In this document: piece after piece, positions 45,801-60,310 of the stretch
Position numbering within the stretch: the first letter of the stretch is position 1
Layout: each line of letters begins with the position of its first letter
NCBI GenBank assembly: GCA_964035795.1
Contig: OZ038321.1
Coordinates: 5,212,200-5,276,199, forward strand
Reading direction: 5' to 3'
From: Pterobdella sp. o SKG-2022
Lineage: Eukaryota; Annelida; Clitellata; Hirudinida; Piscicolidae
DNA: 64,000 bases
Position numbers and translations under genes: made by a program
The notes under the pieces: model-generated
Told to the model about the DNA's origin: nothing
What the model saw: only the letters and a program-made list of their open reading frames with translations
The model's database searches: none

Positions 45801-48800
45801 CTTAATTTGAAATAAGAAATGTTTTGGAATACCGATTTACCGATTTTCAAAAAGCTCATGAAGCGATAAAATTACAATTAGCTTGCTTAATTTTCTGGAA
45901 AAAAAAACAAAGTTAATAGAATGAAAAAATACTTATTTTATCAGACTATATTCTACATCACTGCCTTGTCGTTTAAGAATCGACCGGTCGATGATTTAAT
46001 CTCGACTCACATTCCGACCCCTTTAAAACTTTCAAATTGTATTTCAAATATTTTTCTATATAAATGAAAAATACTATTATTTTTATTATATAACTAGTTT
46101 TATTTACTATCTATTTAGAGAAAAACTAGCTTCATAGTAAACTTCATTTTTATTCATTTAAATTTTCTGCACTGATCTGAAAGCTGCAAAAACATTTTGT
46201 TGAGAACTGTTTGAAAAAAACTGCGAAAATTTTAGCATTTTGTGTTCACTAAACTATTTTTCCATATTTTATTGGCCCACAAAACCGTGAGCATGAATAC
46301 AAAATTTCGGAGAATCTATCAAAAATTTGATGCATTTATTAATCTTTACTATCATAACTTCTCAAATCTATTTCACAAACACATTATTCCAATAACTCCT
46401 AGTATAGTTATTTGATTATCTAAATAAGGCGTTATGTTTAATTTGATAGTACAAATATACAAAAGTTTAGAAATGAAGTCATGGATCATTTTGGTCGCAG
46501 TGAAGTTTTTCATAAAAAGCTGAAAATGACCTCTTGCAGTATACTTCTTTATTTATTCTTAAGCGCACTCTTATCCTGTAAAACTCAAGCAGTTTGGCTT
46601 TTATTTTATTGCCTATAAATTATTTATTTAAAAAAAAGGTGCGGAACGAGACTGATAAATCAAAAATTGAATCGATTTCAACATGAAAAAAAGTTAATTT
46701 AAAAGTTAATTATCAAGGTATTAACTTGAAATTTTTTGAATATTTTTAATCTGCGCAAAATATATAAAAAAGGAAAAAATCCAATTTTAAAAGCTTGAAA
46801 ATTCCACACACGCAAAGTAAATAAAGCTATTTCGGAGTTTTGGAACCCATAAAATCAAATGAAAACACCATCTCAAATATATTATTCAACATTCAAATAA
46901 ACAAATAGGGAGAACAATAATTTTCTTCAATTACACGCAGTATCATAACTTTTAGCTCAAACAACGTTATAGGCATGTCATGCAAAGGACCAGTGAGTTT
47001 TCAGGCAATATTCAAAAATTAAAAATGGGTTTAGAATTTTTAACTTTTAATGGCATTAAAAAATTTTAAATTCAAAAATCAACTTTTCCAAACTGATATT
47101 TAATGAATAAATTAAATCTGTGAGTAATTTTGTAGCAACTACTTTGAGTTGAAGTTGATAATTTTGATATTCTTCATATATAAATATTATTAAACTTTGG
47201 ACATTCTTATCAATGTACCTTCATGGTAAAATTAATACATTTTAATTTTAAATATAAAAATTATTTCATAAGTAATTGAGAATTCAATGTTGTTTTTGAC
47301 GAATAAGAATGCGCTGATATTTGAAAAAGAATGTGGAGAAAATAAAAAATGATAATAAAGTATCTATGATAACATAATTAAATATGAGAGATGTTTTGCA
47401 GCTATTGCATGTTGTGCTGTGCAAAAAAATGTTATTAAAAAATGCTGGAAAACTTCTTTTCCACATATTTTTTCGAACCCTGATACTTGTTCAATAATAA
47501 AGTTTATAATTTTTAGACAATTTTGTAATCCATTATTAATGCAGCAATTTGGAATTTTTATTGCGAATTAAAAAAAAATATTTTAAAAAAGAATTCAACT
47601 CAAGCACCGTTATATGAAGAAATCTTCGAAGGTCTTTGATTGAAAAGTTTGATCAATTTATGCATTTTTTTATACCTTTCTCACTTTTGACGTTCAAAAT
47701 ATTTTCATGCTTCTCAAATAAAAAAATATAATGAGGCATGAAATTCATTTGTTTTCATCAACATTTATATCAAAGATTTCGCATCAGGGCACCCAGAAAC
47801 ACCTCAATCTTAAGTGGGTAATCTGTGCGGTCTTATTAAGTTACTTCCTTTGAATAATTAAATTTTCTCATCTCGGTACTATATTCGTTAAATATTATTA
47901 AAAAAATGGTTTTACAATGTTCTCAACATTGTTTGATGTTGAGAGAAATTCTGATGAACAGATACAATGTTTTATAACTGAAATTTACTGTTAGCATAAA
48001 CTCGACATTAAGAGCTCATAAAACAGACCTAATTCATATGAATATAAAATCTTTTGATTCATAAAAAAATTTTGTACGCATAATTTAATTGAACTGCAGA
48101 GATTTTTTAAAAGTTCAGAATGAGAGATGAGTATATGAGGTTTAAAGTATTTATATTCCATAATAAATGCAGCAACTAAAACTCGTTTAAAAATCAATTA
48201 AATTGCGATCTAAGAATTCACTCGTTCTTTGGAAAAATCTATTTTAATCTGCTTAACCATTAATTTTATAAAAATATTGGAAAAAAATTTCACTACTATT
48301 TCAAAACAAAACCAAATGCCTCTACCATTCAAGTAAATTCTATAAGAATTTTTCTCTCAAATCCTTTTGGGTGCCCATCGGCTGAGTAGCATCATTGAGC
48401 ATCGTTAAGGGCGTTGCATAACGAGCATTACTTTGTTGGCCTGCTCATTTGAACGGCTCTTTTCATGTAAAAATGTTATGTTCTTATTTGAAATAAAAAA
48501 TTTTCTATTTTCTTTTATTCATTGAATTAATAAATGTTGACATAAATAAGATAAAATAATATGTACAGAATAAAATGAAGAGAGCATAAAAATGTGAATA
48601 AATGCCTCTGTACCACTCGTCTGCATGATGCGGTGTTTTAGTTGAACGTTAATAAAATTTTTTATCAAGAATCTCTTATCAAAACAGCATCTTCTTTAAC
48701 TGTTCTTTATTGCATATTTAGCTAGTTTTATGATGTTTCAAATCCATTTGAAATCACTGCTTTCCATGAATTTACATTTACATGTCTACCTTTCGAACAC

Positions 48801-51800
48801 CAAGTAGTATATTTTGAAAAATATAGCGTTAACTTATCCAAATATAAAAAAGTAATGAACTTCTAATAAATTTATGGTCGGATTTCTCGCCCTAACCTCC
48901 ATCAGCAAAGATTTTTTTTTTATAAAAACAGATTGATGAAATATAAAATTTCATTGAAAAACTGATATTCACTTTTTATAACATTTTTTGCTGTTGATAA
49001 AATCTGAAGATCATTAATAATACAAAAAGATTTAAAATCAAGAAACTTTTGTTATTAAAACGACTACCTGAAAAAAGTTTAGTTGCACACTCTTACATGC
49101 ATTCATGAAAGTTGCATGCCAGAGATTCTGAGATGATATTAGTCTGATAACGTTCTATCTTACAAGGTTAATCAGTGCACGCAAAATTAAAAGTTATTTT
49201 TTATTAAATTGTTGCTTCGAAACTAAAAGCTGGCGCAAGATTTTGGTAAAAATTCTATTTTAACTTTGGAGAGACGTCTTAATCTATTTTCCATAACTTA
49301 GTTTTCAAAAATTCTCATTTGCATTATAAATGATTTTTGATAATACATTAATACAGCAAAATAGATCTAATTTTTTTATAGGATCAGCTTTATAAAACAT
49401 TAGCGAACACAACTATAATGTAATTCAAGAGTTTAAATTTTGATGACTTGCAGGGAATAGAACAGGGAATGTATTAAATAACTTCACAACTTTCGCACGT
49501 ATGAGCATAAGATACCACAAAAAGTCCCTTTGGGCATGCGCCACTTGGAGAGTTGTTCACAAAAGCCTACTTTGCCTCAGGTTCTTGTCATTGAATATAT
49601 ATACTTGAATATAAATACTAATTTAAAAAATAGTTTTTGAATGTTTTAGTCGGACAAAATTTTACGAAAAATTCAATGAAAAATACTATTAGATTTTGGA
49701 ACGTATTAATATCATTGTTTTATAAGCTGTTTTTCAATATTCGAAATTTTATTCAGAACTTTATCTTTTAAATAGCTTAATGAATGTATCATTGAATTTC
49801 TTTTTTAGGAAAAACTTAGTACTAATTTTCTCTAACAAATATAAACGGAATCAACTCCAAATTAATTATAGGAAAGCCTCATTGGGCAAGCATCTGGTCG
49901 ACTGCTAAAATTGATACAATAGCAACTTAATCACTCATTCTGATTACAATAAACATCTTATAATTCTAGTTGAATATGTTGCATTTGTCAGGTTTTAAAT
50001 TATCTTTTCCGAAATCCCACTTGAAGCATGAATGTTTTTAAAAAATTTAATTTAAAAATTAATTTTTTACGTAAATGCAAAAATTCGAAGCACTAGAACA
50101 ACAAAGAATGCAAAGTCAAAATTGTTTCAAAAAGTTTTCCCAAATATATTCCTAAATCTTTTTCTTCAAATAATAAAGCTGCTAGATTAACAAATCTGAA
50201 GTGCAATAGTGAAGCATGGAGGCATAAAGGTTTACGATAACTACTTAGGCAAATGAGTGTAGTAACGATATCATTTAGAAACTTGCAAGAACCGTAAAGA
50301 GTCCAGATGTCTGTTCAAAGCTCTGAAGCGCTTTGCAAACATTTTTTTTACAGCTTATTTGATATTGTGTGTCAGCTTATGCTTAGTCTCCGGATGTTTC
50401 GATGTAGTGGTTTTAGTGTTCTACAATTCACACTTCGGCTTGACTATTAAACAATTAAATAGCTGTAAAAAAATGTTTTTCTATAATACCATCCAAACTT
50501 TATTATTGTTCGAATCCATTAACTCACTGAATTTTTGCTCAAAAATCTTCAAAATTTTTGCTTAAAAATTATTTGTTTTGAATGAGTTTTGATAACAAAA
50601 CTAGCTATTTTAGACAGTAAAGCAGAATTTTTATAAATGTGGAAATGATTATTCAATAAATAGTAATGAAAAAAATTATACCAAGTTTTTATGGGAAAAA
50701 TTAATTATGAAATAACTCTTCATGCTTGTGCAGCCACGAAATGCCGGCAAGCAATGTATTATTTTGATGTGCTATTAATAATTCTGCGACGAATCCTATC
50801 AACACAAAAGCATACAATGTTTAATTCTATGCTTCAAATTGTTTCTTTGTGAAAATTCAACTGTTTTGATGAAAAATTTTGTGGCTTTTAACTTTTTCCA
50901 AGATATTTATTCAAGTTTTAAACTTGTAAGTAAGGTGAATTTTAAATACATTTTTTTGGTAGGTGAAACAACAATTTTTTATGAATTTAGTTACATCATG
51001 AAAAGTAAGTATGCAAAAACTATAATAGTTGGAAATCTGAAAAAAAATTAGGAAAAAAACACAAAAGATGGCTTTAAAATATTTCTTTTTTAGTTTCGCA
51101 ATCACTCATTTGCGGTTTTTTTTGTTTAATGACTAAAATTGAACGTAGAAACGGTTAAAATAAGTTTTTTGAATTGGAAAAACTAAAACTTTTAACTATC
51201 CAAAAGCAACAATAAAAAGCCATAGAAAATCATCATTGAAAAGATTTTGCATAGTGTGCAACCTCACTTGCCTCTGAATAGTATTCCACTGGCTTTTATA
51301 GAATTTGTCAAGTTTCTAACAACGCCAAAATTGTATTTTTATTTAAACAGGTTTTCTCGACCACACTAACTTTCAATGAACATGATTTAAGTACCTTTTT
51401 AAAAAGAATCAGTTTTTGGTAAAAACTTGTCGAATATCAAACGCTCTTTTATTTTAAAAATTTTCTGCAAAGGCCTATCAATATTACTTTTGAGTTTATT
51501 AATCTAGCCAAGTGCCCGCTTTTGCTTCTAGGCACGCCCGCTTAAAATTTGAAAAAGATAATTTTTTCATTTCAAATTTCAAAAAATCAATTATTTGAAA
51601 AACTTTCAGTGTATGATGCACCCAATTCTATATAAATTAATCATTGAATACAACTCTTCCACTCTCGCTTTAATTCGTTTGTACTCACTAATCCCAATAT
51701 TTTACAGTTGAAGTTATAACGAAAAGTAGTGTGAGAATATGGAAAAACTAGTTTCTCTTCATTAAATTCCAAAAAAACTTTTTCGTATTTTTAGAAAAGA

Positions 51801-54800
51801 ATTTCATATGCCTTTAAATTGAAAGAAAAAAGTTAGTAGTGGTGATGAATGTCAATCTGAAAAGGTCATTACATAATAAATTATCAAAGTTTCCAGTTGA
51901 AATTCATGTACCATGAAACAATTTTATTTTCAAATTAATAAGCAAAAGACATCCATAATTTGTTTTTTTTTGATTAAAAACTTAATAGGGAACCATACTT
52001 TGGGAGCGTTTAGTACACTGTTACCTTTTCATTATAAACTTCCGTTTTGATGGAATAATAGCCACACTAGCAAGCTATTATACATGTCAAAAAAATTAAA
52101 ATTTGCAAATGAAGTTTTTGAAACAAATTTTGGAAAATAGTTTTCAATAAGACATTCGTGTTGCAGATTGAAAAAAGGTTAAAATCTTGTTAAAACATTT
52201 CTACGAGCTCTATAAATAATATTTAATTTTTTCTAACAAAAATTTATTTTGGTGAAATAGAATTAAAATTTAACTGGAATTTTTTATTTTATGAAAAATG
52301 ATTCAGTTTTGAAATATGGCGGGCAGGGATTAGGGTGCGTTGATGCGATAGTATTAATGACCTCGTGAATCTAAATTTCAAAGTGGAACCTTTTAAAGCC
52401 TGTCTGAATTAAATCTTACGGAAATTATTTATAATAACTGTTTCCATTAAAGTTTTTTAGAGTTTCGTAACACTTATGACAAGAGTAAATGATAAAGGCT
52501 TGCAGGTCACTGCAAACGTCATGGCCATTTTATTTTATGACACTTATCTTGCACGAACATTAAAAAGCAGCGATTTTATTAAAAAATTCATTCAAAAACG
52601 CTCAATTTCAAAAAGTTTAAACATAAAATAGATTCCAACAAATAATAAATAAAATAAATAAATAAATTAATGTTGTTTTTATAGAAGTCTGTGCGGAAAT
52701 AATGAGGTTTTTATTGGGCGCATATGGCTGTTGTCATCCGTTATGACCAGGCAGATGAATGGGTAGTTTGTTTGACTGATTAATTGAAAACTATAGTCTT
52801 TTTCTTGATTATTCGATCGAGCACTTGATTAATTGTTTTTTGTTTTATCGAGGAAGTAAATGGCCATGGTTCTTCTTCGTTAGAGCAGTGAAAAAAATCA
52901 AAATCACTAACTAAAAACTGAATTTTTGACTGTTATATTATATAAATATTTTGAGTTTACAAACTAAAAAACTTATTCCATACGACTTTCATCAAAAACG
53001 CTGTAGTATTTTCGGAAAAAAACCATTTAGCAAATATAAAAAGCTTTAAGGCATCTGAAGATGGAAGAAAAATTAAATTTTTTCGATTATTATATATGGA
53101 AACAAAAATTTGTAAAAAAAACTGTGAACATATGTAATATTGAGTTTAAAACAATGATCAATTAGTAATTGGCGTTAATAAGCAAATTGAGCACAAAAAT
53201 TATAGCTGCAATGAAAGATGGGAAAGATTGATTAGTAGGAAATGCACTTTATCATAATAAAGTGTAAAAAGATTTGAAAGATAGTGTGCGCAATTGGTGT
53301 CTTTAGAAATCAAAGAAGATTAATGATGCATCGGCCATTCGGAGCTGTATTGAGCTTTCGGCACGTTGCTCAAGCTGTAAGGTGGTCGCTTCAGACGATA
53401 AGCTTGCAAGTTGAAAGTGAAGTACTCTGAAAACTTAATGAAATTCAAAGATTCTTCCGTCAAAAGTTGTTGTGACTGATCAGTTTTTTTATCTATGGGA
53501 AAATGTCATTAGTCAAAAGAGCTGGAAAGATGGAGATAATTTTGCTAAAAGCTTAATGAAATAACGTCGAATGATAAAACAGTGAACACTTTTTTTTATT
53601 CAATATTGAACTTTCGAAAAAATTTTTTCAATCAATTGATTTACCTAAGTTTTTGTTTCAACAATAATTTCGTTAATATTATGGAAGATATATTTATTTG
53701 AGAATGTTTCATTTGCTTATTGTTTCAATCATGTAATTCAATTTTTTTCAAACTTTTGATGAATACTTGTTTGAAATACTTTAATGGAACGCTTTTCTAA
53801 AAAATGAAAGATGGGAAGGTAAAATCTTATTGAAAGCATTGTTTGCTCTGCGAAGGTTTCCGACTTTGCAAACAGCTTGAAAACAAAAAAGAACTTGAGA
53901 TTGAAGACTTAATTAACGTACGCTTAAACAAAATAGTTTTTAATATTTTAGCTAATTCTTAAGAGTTTTTATGGCAAAACGAACCATTTTTTAAATAAAT
54001 AGCGCAATATCAAACACTAACTCTCTTTTTATATATGCTCGTTTGTAAAAACTTGAAAAAATAAATTGTCTGCCACTCCCGAAAATTTTGTAAAAAACAA
54101 TAAAAATAAAATATTTGGTTTGTGAAGTTTCTTATTAAACTTATTCCTCTTGTTTCATTCAAAAATGTTAACTATGAATTTCAATTAAAAGTAATCTATT
54201 TTACTAATATAAACAAAACTTTTAATTTTAACCATAAACCCATGAGAATTCAAAAAAAAGAATTTTCAAATTTATTCTTTATATAGAGAATGCCGAAATT
54301 TCCAATCAAAAAAGAGCAATTGAAAATGCCAACTGAAATTATATCCATTTGCATCAAAATAAAAAAATCATTAGAAAGACCATAATAATTAACTTGAAAA
54401 ATGGCATTCAACTTAATTCAAGTTAATTAGTTTTAAAATTGCATTTAATTTGAAAAGAGAAATAATCACTACCTGGAATCACTAAAGACTTGAAAACTCA
54501 ATTCTAAGTAGACTTTAATTTTAGTATTCAAAGAGGAATCTTATTTGAAATTTCATGATAAAGTTAAGCTTTTGACAATTTTCAATTATTTAAATTTATT
54601 TTAAATAATTTTTTTTTGTTCAAATTAAATTTTATTTTAATTTTCTTCTTTTAATTAATAGATATATTTAAAATTTTTTCGAACCTTTTTTGCATCTTTC
54701 TTCAAACGTAAAAATGTTTTGGTTTTTGTGATATCGAAAATAGGCATGAAAAGGTTTTACAACAACTTAGTCACAAAGGGGACCAGAACAAATTACAGAA

Positions 54801-56755
54801 ACCTCGCGTATTAATCATGCTTTGTTGTGGGCAGACTGCGCACTAAATCATTTTCTTTTTATTTTATTATTAACCAGACTTGAACTTTATGAAGTATAAG
54901 TTTTTAATTCTGTGAAATTAATCTTGAAAAATCTCTTCAAAAATCCGGGTTTTTTGATTATCAGCACTTCTGCATTCTGCAGCAAATTCAGTTTGTTAAT
55001 TGTGCTATGAACCACATATTTAACAATGTATACAGCTTAAAACTTTGAGTTTTTGAAAATTTTGTATAAATAATACAAACATTAAATCTTTTTTTACAAT
55101 TGCAAAAAAGAAATTATGAAAATTGAATTTATAAACTATTAGAAGTTTGCTTCATTTCGATAGCATTCTTGAATTTTCAAAAAAACATCGAAACAAAAGC
55201 TTCTTTAAAGTATTTAATAAATTGTAGCAAAGTTTTTCATGGCGTTAAAGAAATTAGTTCGACATAAAAACACAAATTTCGAGAATTTGAAGCATCCATA
55301 ATCCAATGGAAATAACACGATAAATCCTTTTGATATATTTGCTGAACGCGTCTGTAGGGATCATTATTTACTCCTCTACTATTAATACTTTGCTATCTCA
55401 AACTTGTGTGCGGTTGTTTATGTGCATATGTTATAGATATTTATGTCTGCGTGCCTGTTTGCTTTTGGTGTTTGCATTTTTAGTTTGAAATTGTTGTTAT
55501 ACAAACTTTTAAGTCTGTTCTCAATCACATTTTTAATATTGTTTTCATAACATTATCAATAAAGGCTATGAGCTTAAGAAGATAGATAGAAACCATCAAT
55601 CACTCTTACTTTTTTAAACAACAAAACATTATACTTTTAAAGTTCTTTGAAACTTTTATTCAATTGTTGAGAAATATCGTCAGTTGCTCTTTTCATGAGC
55701 ACTGTTGTCGGAACATAAAAAATTTACAAAACAGTGGAAGGCATCATGTATTTGAGAAAACTAAAACTTGAAACTATCCGAATGTTGAATTTATCTCAAA
55801 TATTGATCTAATTAGTAAAATAAAACTTGGGTGAAACAATACATAAAATGTTATTTTTGCTTTTTTATGCTCATACTCGATTATATCTATCCTTAGTAAA
55901 TTGTTATCTTTATTCTACTGAATTATTTAAATCTAAAAAGCTAATAATAATTTAAAAAGTACTTGGCATAACAATGACTGACGAAAGTTGTTTTTAACAT
56001 GGAAGTTTCAACGCATAAAAATGGAAAGGTTTGTCAGGTGATGAAAATGTTCAAATTTACTAGAGAACCCTTGAAATCTTTTAGTATATTCAGTTTTACC
56101 GAAGTGAATTAAAAGAAGGGATAAAATTTGATATAATGTTAAATACAAAATAATGTTAAAATTTTAAAGTATTTTTTTACAAATTTGAATGGTATTAGAA
56201 TTTATAGAAATGAATTTAATCCAAGAAAAAAAATTTTTGGTGCTATAAAATTTGAATGATACAATAAAAATGGAAAAGCACAAAAAAGTTACCGACTGAT
56301 TTTGTAGACTTGCTCATCAAAATATAATTTTCAAAGACAATTTCAAATAGCTTTCGAGTGCGTTTTGCAAAGTTTCTTTTATTATTTTTCCCTCTAATAA
56401 TTCATTGATGTGAGGAAATTATTAATGCAAAAAAAGTTGGTGTTTGTTTATGATGCAGATGTATAAAGTATGATTAATGAGGCTTCATAGATATTCAAAA
56501 ATTGAAGTCGTCCTTTATGCATTAAAACCTTGCATTTTCAGTTTAAAAAATGAATAATTTGATGTCATCTTTATTATATTAGAATTCCAAATAACTTTTA
56601 TTTATTGCTCGTTTTGTTCATATAATTGAATAAAAAATTTTTTTAAATATAATGTTATTGTAAAATTTTTAAAAATTTTTAATTTTCAGTTAAATCTGCT
56701 CTTATGTTGCCATTTTTAAGATAAATGCTTCATTTTTGTGAATTTTGAAACAGCC
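33804..56755 (-). other. 23-kb AT-rich region, probably one protocadherin intron
   Basis: No convincing gene. Open frames are short, hydrophobic or low-complexity and lack family motifs on either strand. The only clear feature is the R2-like LINE remnant near 41 kb. It separates the protocadherin membrane exon from its putative last exon on the same strand. Other introns in the window are at most about 4 kb, so this one is exceptional. Confidence 0.5.
40400..41870 (-). mobile_element. R2-like non-LTR retrotransposon remnant with internal deletion
   Basis: The minus strand reads KQEAFDMVP near 41,850, SHLLYMKHLKLYAKNEKDLD and SLIQTVRVFSEDIGLKFGIK around 41,590-41,450, then directly SLDGQTRKLQTMYNKLHPLN and DIDRI. 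Further on are WYTHKPDSVLELGNIKFQWD (about 40,810) and a Cys-containing segment. RT followed by TRK(L/F)xTMxxxLHPxxDxDR is typical of R2-like elements of marine animals. The RT catalytic box reads YMKH instead of YMDD, and roughly a hundred residues between the RT and the LHP segment are absent, so it is dead. Confidence 0.65.
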
Positions 56756-56761
56756 TTTAAT
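56756..56761 (-). terminator. ATTAAA polyadenylation signal for a short protocadherin isoform
   Basis: Minus-strand ATTAAA, the commonest variant of the poly(A) hexamer, lies 108 nt beyond the stop codon reached if the donor at 56,880 is not used. It would allow a transcript ending inside the large intron. Confidence 0.35.
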
Positions 56762-56868
56762 AAATAATTATATTTTAAATTGACAACAAAGAGTTTTTTT
56801 TGAATTATTATGCTTTTAAAGGGTCATTGTATTGCATATAATCCTATTCATTCTCATTTGAAGTGAAT

Positions 56869-59800
56869 TCAAACACTTACTTTTAAATCCTTCATGTGAC
56901 CGTTAGAAAGCTGCCCTTTTTTGGTGGGATCTGAGTTAGATTGTAAAGCCAAAAGTTGGTATTTTTTGTTGAATTTGAGTAAAGAGTTTGAGACGGGTTG
57001 AACTACTGCTCCTTTAAATAATGATTCATGTGTGGGTGTTTGTTGTTTGTTCCATCGAAGCTTACAAGGCATTGAGGGACTTGAGTTTGAAGTTTTTGAG
57101 TTAGCCTCGAGTGGAGAATTGGCAGTGAGTTCATAACCTTTATCGCATGAGATGAATGATAAACCTGGCTTGTGCTTTATGCGCTTTTTTTTTCTATGTT
57201 GCTTAAAAAGAACGATACAAACAAGAGAAGAGATTATAACAAGGAAAAGTAAAGAAGAAATAGCAATTACTAATATCAGCGTGTAAGCCCCACTGATTGA
57301 AGAGAGAAGGTTTCCTCTATGATGCCTAGCAGAAGTTGAAATGAAAGGAATAGAATTGTTGATTTGAACTTTCAATAAAGATTTCACAGAGTGAGGGGAG
57401 TCACCCATATCGGATGCTTCAATGGAAAGCTCAATTATCTTTTGATTAAATTCACTCAAGTCTCTAGTTACTTTCAAATCTCCGTTATCGACATTGATAG
57501 AAAAAGGTGGATTATCATTATTCAAAATTTTATAAGTTATAGCTCCATTAGCGCCCGAATCATGATCATGAGCAGTTATTTTTTTTATTGTATAACCTAC
57601 GGGAGTCTTATCTGAAATTCTCAAAGTATTATTGAAAGCAGTAGGAAAAGTAAAAATTGGTTTATTGTCATTTTGGTCTAAAATAGTGCAAATAACCATG
57701 ACAGTGGAACTCATTTGTGGTATATGGTCGTCTATAGCTTTTATAGAAAACTTATATTGGTCTTGTTGTTCCCTATCAAACGACCGCTTGCTTGTTATTT
57801 TTCCAGTGTTAGACTCCAAAGAAAAATAGTAGTCGCTATAATCAGAATAAGAAGACTGGTCATAATTTATATTATAGAGGTTTAATTGGTATGTGAAGGT
57901 ATTAAATTTGCTTGAGTCCTTATCAATCGCATGTACTGTACCTACAACTGAGCCAATTGGAGAATTTTCCATCAAACTGAATTCGTATAACAATTTATCG
58001 AAAAGTGGTTTTTCATCGTTCGAGTCGTCAATATTTATATAAATCGTTGCAGTTGAGGACTTTTTAATTTGGCCTCGATCTGTTGCAATGGCATTGAACT
58101 CAAAGCTATTTACTTCTTCTCTGTCGATTTCCTCTATTGCACTTATAACTCCACGCTGATCAATTTGAAAATATTGTGAAACTTCATCTGACAAGCTGTA
58201 ATCTATCTGACCATTTTTTCCACTATCCAAGTCCTCAGCAAAAATTTGCAAAATGTCTTCGTCTCGAAAATTATTTTCCCTTAAAACTGCTTTGTAAACA
58301 GATTGTTCAAAGATTGGAGCGTTATCGTTAATATCTCCAGTATGAAATCGTAGAATTATTTCTGAAGAAAGCGCTGGTGAACCTTTGTCAACGCAATTTA
58401 AAGGCATGTAATATATTTCTCGTTTTTCTCTATCCAATTTTTCTTGCAAAATAATATTATATTCTTTTTTGAATGAAGAATTTACAAGCTTGTACGGAAT
58501 ACCGTGATCTTTTGAAAAACACATTACTTCACCAGCCTCTTGTTCATCGTTGTCAACCACCTTGACATGTCCTACAAAACTCCCTAACGGCGCATCTTCT
58601 CTTACCTCGGTTGATAAAAGCCTGCTTTGATCCTTCTTGTCACCTTTAATCAATACTTTGCTGACTTGGTTCTTTACTTTTTTCTGAAAATTATTTTCAA
58701 AAAAAGTAATGGTGATATGTGGATAGTTATCATTGACATCTTGCACCATGACGACCACTTCCGCCACACTCGATAAAGACTCCTCCCCCATGTCTTTTGC
58801 CACCACTCTCAGCTGATGGATGCTTGTCTTTTGGGAAAAGTGAAATGAATTTTAATTTTTCAATAAACAAAACGTCAGTTTAAATTACTTTTTCTCGGTC
58901 TAGATGATTGATTAATATCAGATCGCCTGTATCGTTTTTCATTCCAAATGTGTGTCCTTGTACCTTTGCTGTTTCGGCTGTGAACTGGTATTGTACCTGA
59001 AATTGAAACAATTTGAATTGTTTTTTTTGTCTTGAATTAAATTTCAAAAAAAAAATTGTTTTAAAATAACAAAAATATAGTTTTAAACCAATCAAGAAGT
59101 TTAATTTTCAACAAATTAACTTAATAAAACACCATCTATATGCAGATATGGCCGTATTAGCATGAAGTGAAGCTCTTGAAAACATATGATTAATATACAT
59201 GTGTTTTGAAATATTTTTGAACTGCTACCTGGCCATTCAGTCCATCATCAGCGTCGTAAGCTCGAACTGTTTCCAGAACGGAATTCAAAGGTAAATCTTC
59301 TTTTACAAAAACGTTGTATTTTTTCTCAGTAAAGATCGGCTTGTTGTCGTTGTAATCTGCCACGATAATATTAACAACAGCAATTCCCGTCATACTTGCG
59401 TGTTTATCGCTTCCTTGATCAATCGCTTTCAATATCATTTGATACATGGATTGTTCCTCGCGATCCAGGGACATTTTTAGCACTAACTTCGCTTCCAACT
59501 GACCAGATACTGATTCAGAAAAAACCATCGAAAGTTTTTCGAATGCTTTATCAACTTCATATCGTTGGATGCCATATTTTGGAGAGTCATTGTCATACGC
59601 GGCAGGCAAGCTGTAGGTGCTTCCAATAGGAGAAGCTTCATTGATGGAGATGTTGACGTGGGACTCGCGGAACATTGGGCTGTTGTCATTTAAGTCAATC
59701 AAATCCACCCTCACCTTTTAAAGATGATTTTTTTGTAAAAGTTTTGAATTTTAATTTTTAAAAATATTTTTCAATGTAAAAATGAACGACTTTGATCAAG

Positions 59801-60310
59801 CGAAAGTAATTGTGCGGATGCAAGGCCACATCAATGCTCAATTGACAAGCATCTTTTCGTCTGCACAAATCTTCACTGTCTCTGTCCAATCTGTGAAAAT
59901 TAAATTTTCAAAATACTTTTTTTTCAATATTTTTTGCATTTAACTGTCACTGTGCAACTTTATAAATTTCAAAAACTTGGAAATATTAATTACTACCTTA
60001 AATACGAAGTCTTTAGCACGCCTGTCTCTTCTTCCACCAAAAAATATTTTACCGCAGTCGAATTAGTGTACAAAAATTTAAAAGTTACTTCATTTAAAAT
60101 ATCATTATCCAGTTTTTCAGACAGTCTAGCATCTTTTTTTATGTTTCCTACAAGAGTTAGAGGCGGAAGCTCTTCATAGATCCGATAAGTTATTTCAAAT
60201 GAGAGTTCCTTCCCATGAATAGAACGCTTGAGAATACTTTGCAAAAAAATGAAAACAGGGAGCAGTTTAAGGAATTGATGAGAAAAGGTGGTTTCTTGAA
60301 AGAGAGCCAT
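56869..60310 (-). CDS. Protocadherin with seven cadherin repeats (signal peptide to first cytoplasmic part)
   Basis: Single-pass calcium-dependent adhesion protein. Exons: 60310-59997, 59890-59791, 59714-59229, 58996-58889, 58827-56881; phases all join, 985 codons. Hydrophobic signal LKLLPVFIFLQSIL at residues 15-28. Repeat boundaries carry the calcium linkers DLNDNSP, DYNDNKP, DVNDNYP, DINDNAP, DSNDEKP (degenerate) and DQNDNKP, which delimit seven repeats; LDREK/FDREQ and RAYDADDGLNGQ-type motifs lie within them. EC1 has the LDRD...LC...C protocadherin pattern. The membrane helix is near residues 851-877, then a basic KQHRKKKRIKHKP stop-transfer. Seven repeats match the delta-1-like class. 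The exon ends at a strong GTAAGT donor (56880); read-through adds V-S-V and a stop at 56869-56871, giving a 988-aa short form. The donor after exon 2 (GTCGTT) is weak. It probably continues in the exon at 32.9-33.8 kb. Confidence 0.9.

Noticed and set aside
57391..57829. Plus-strand frames opposite the protocadherin exon
   Set aside because: Antisense shadows of a clearly coding exon with conserved cadherin motifs.
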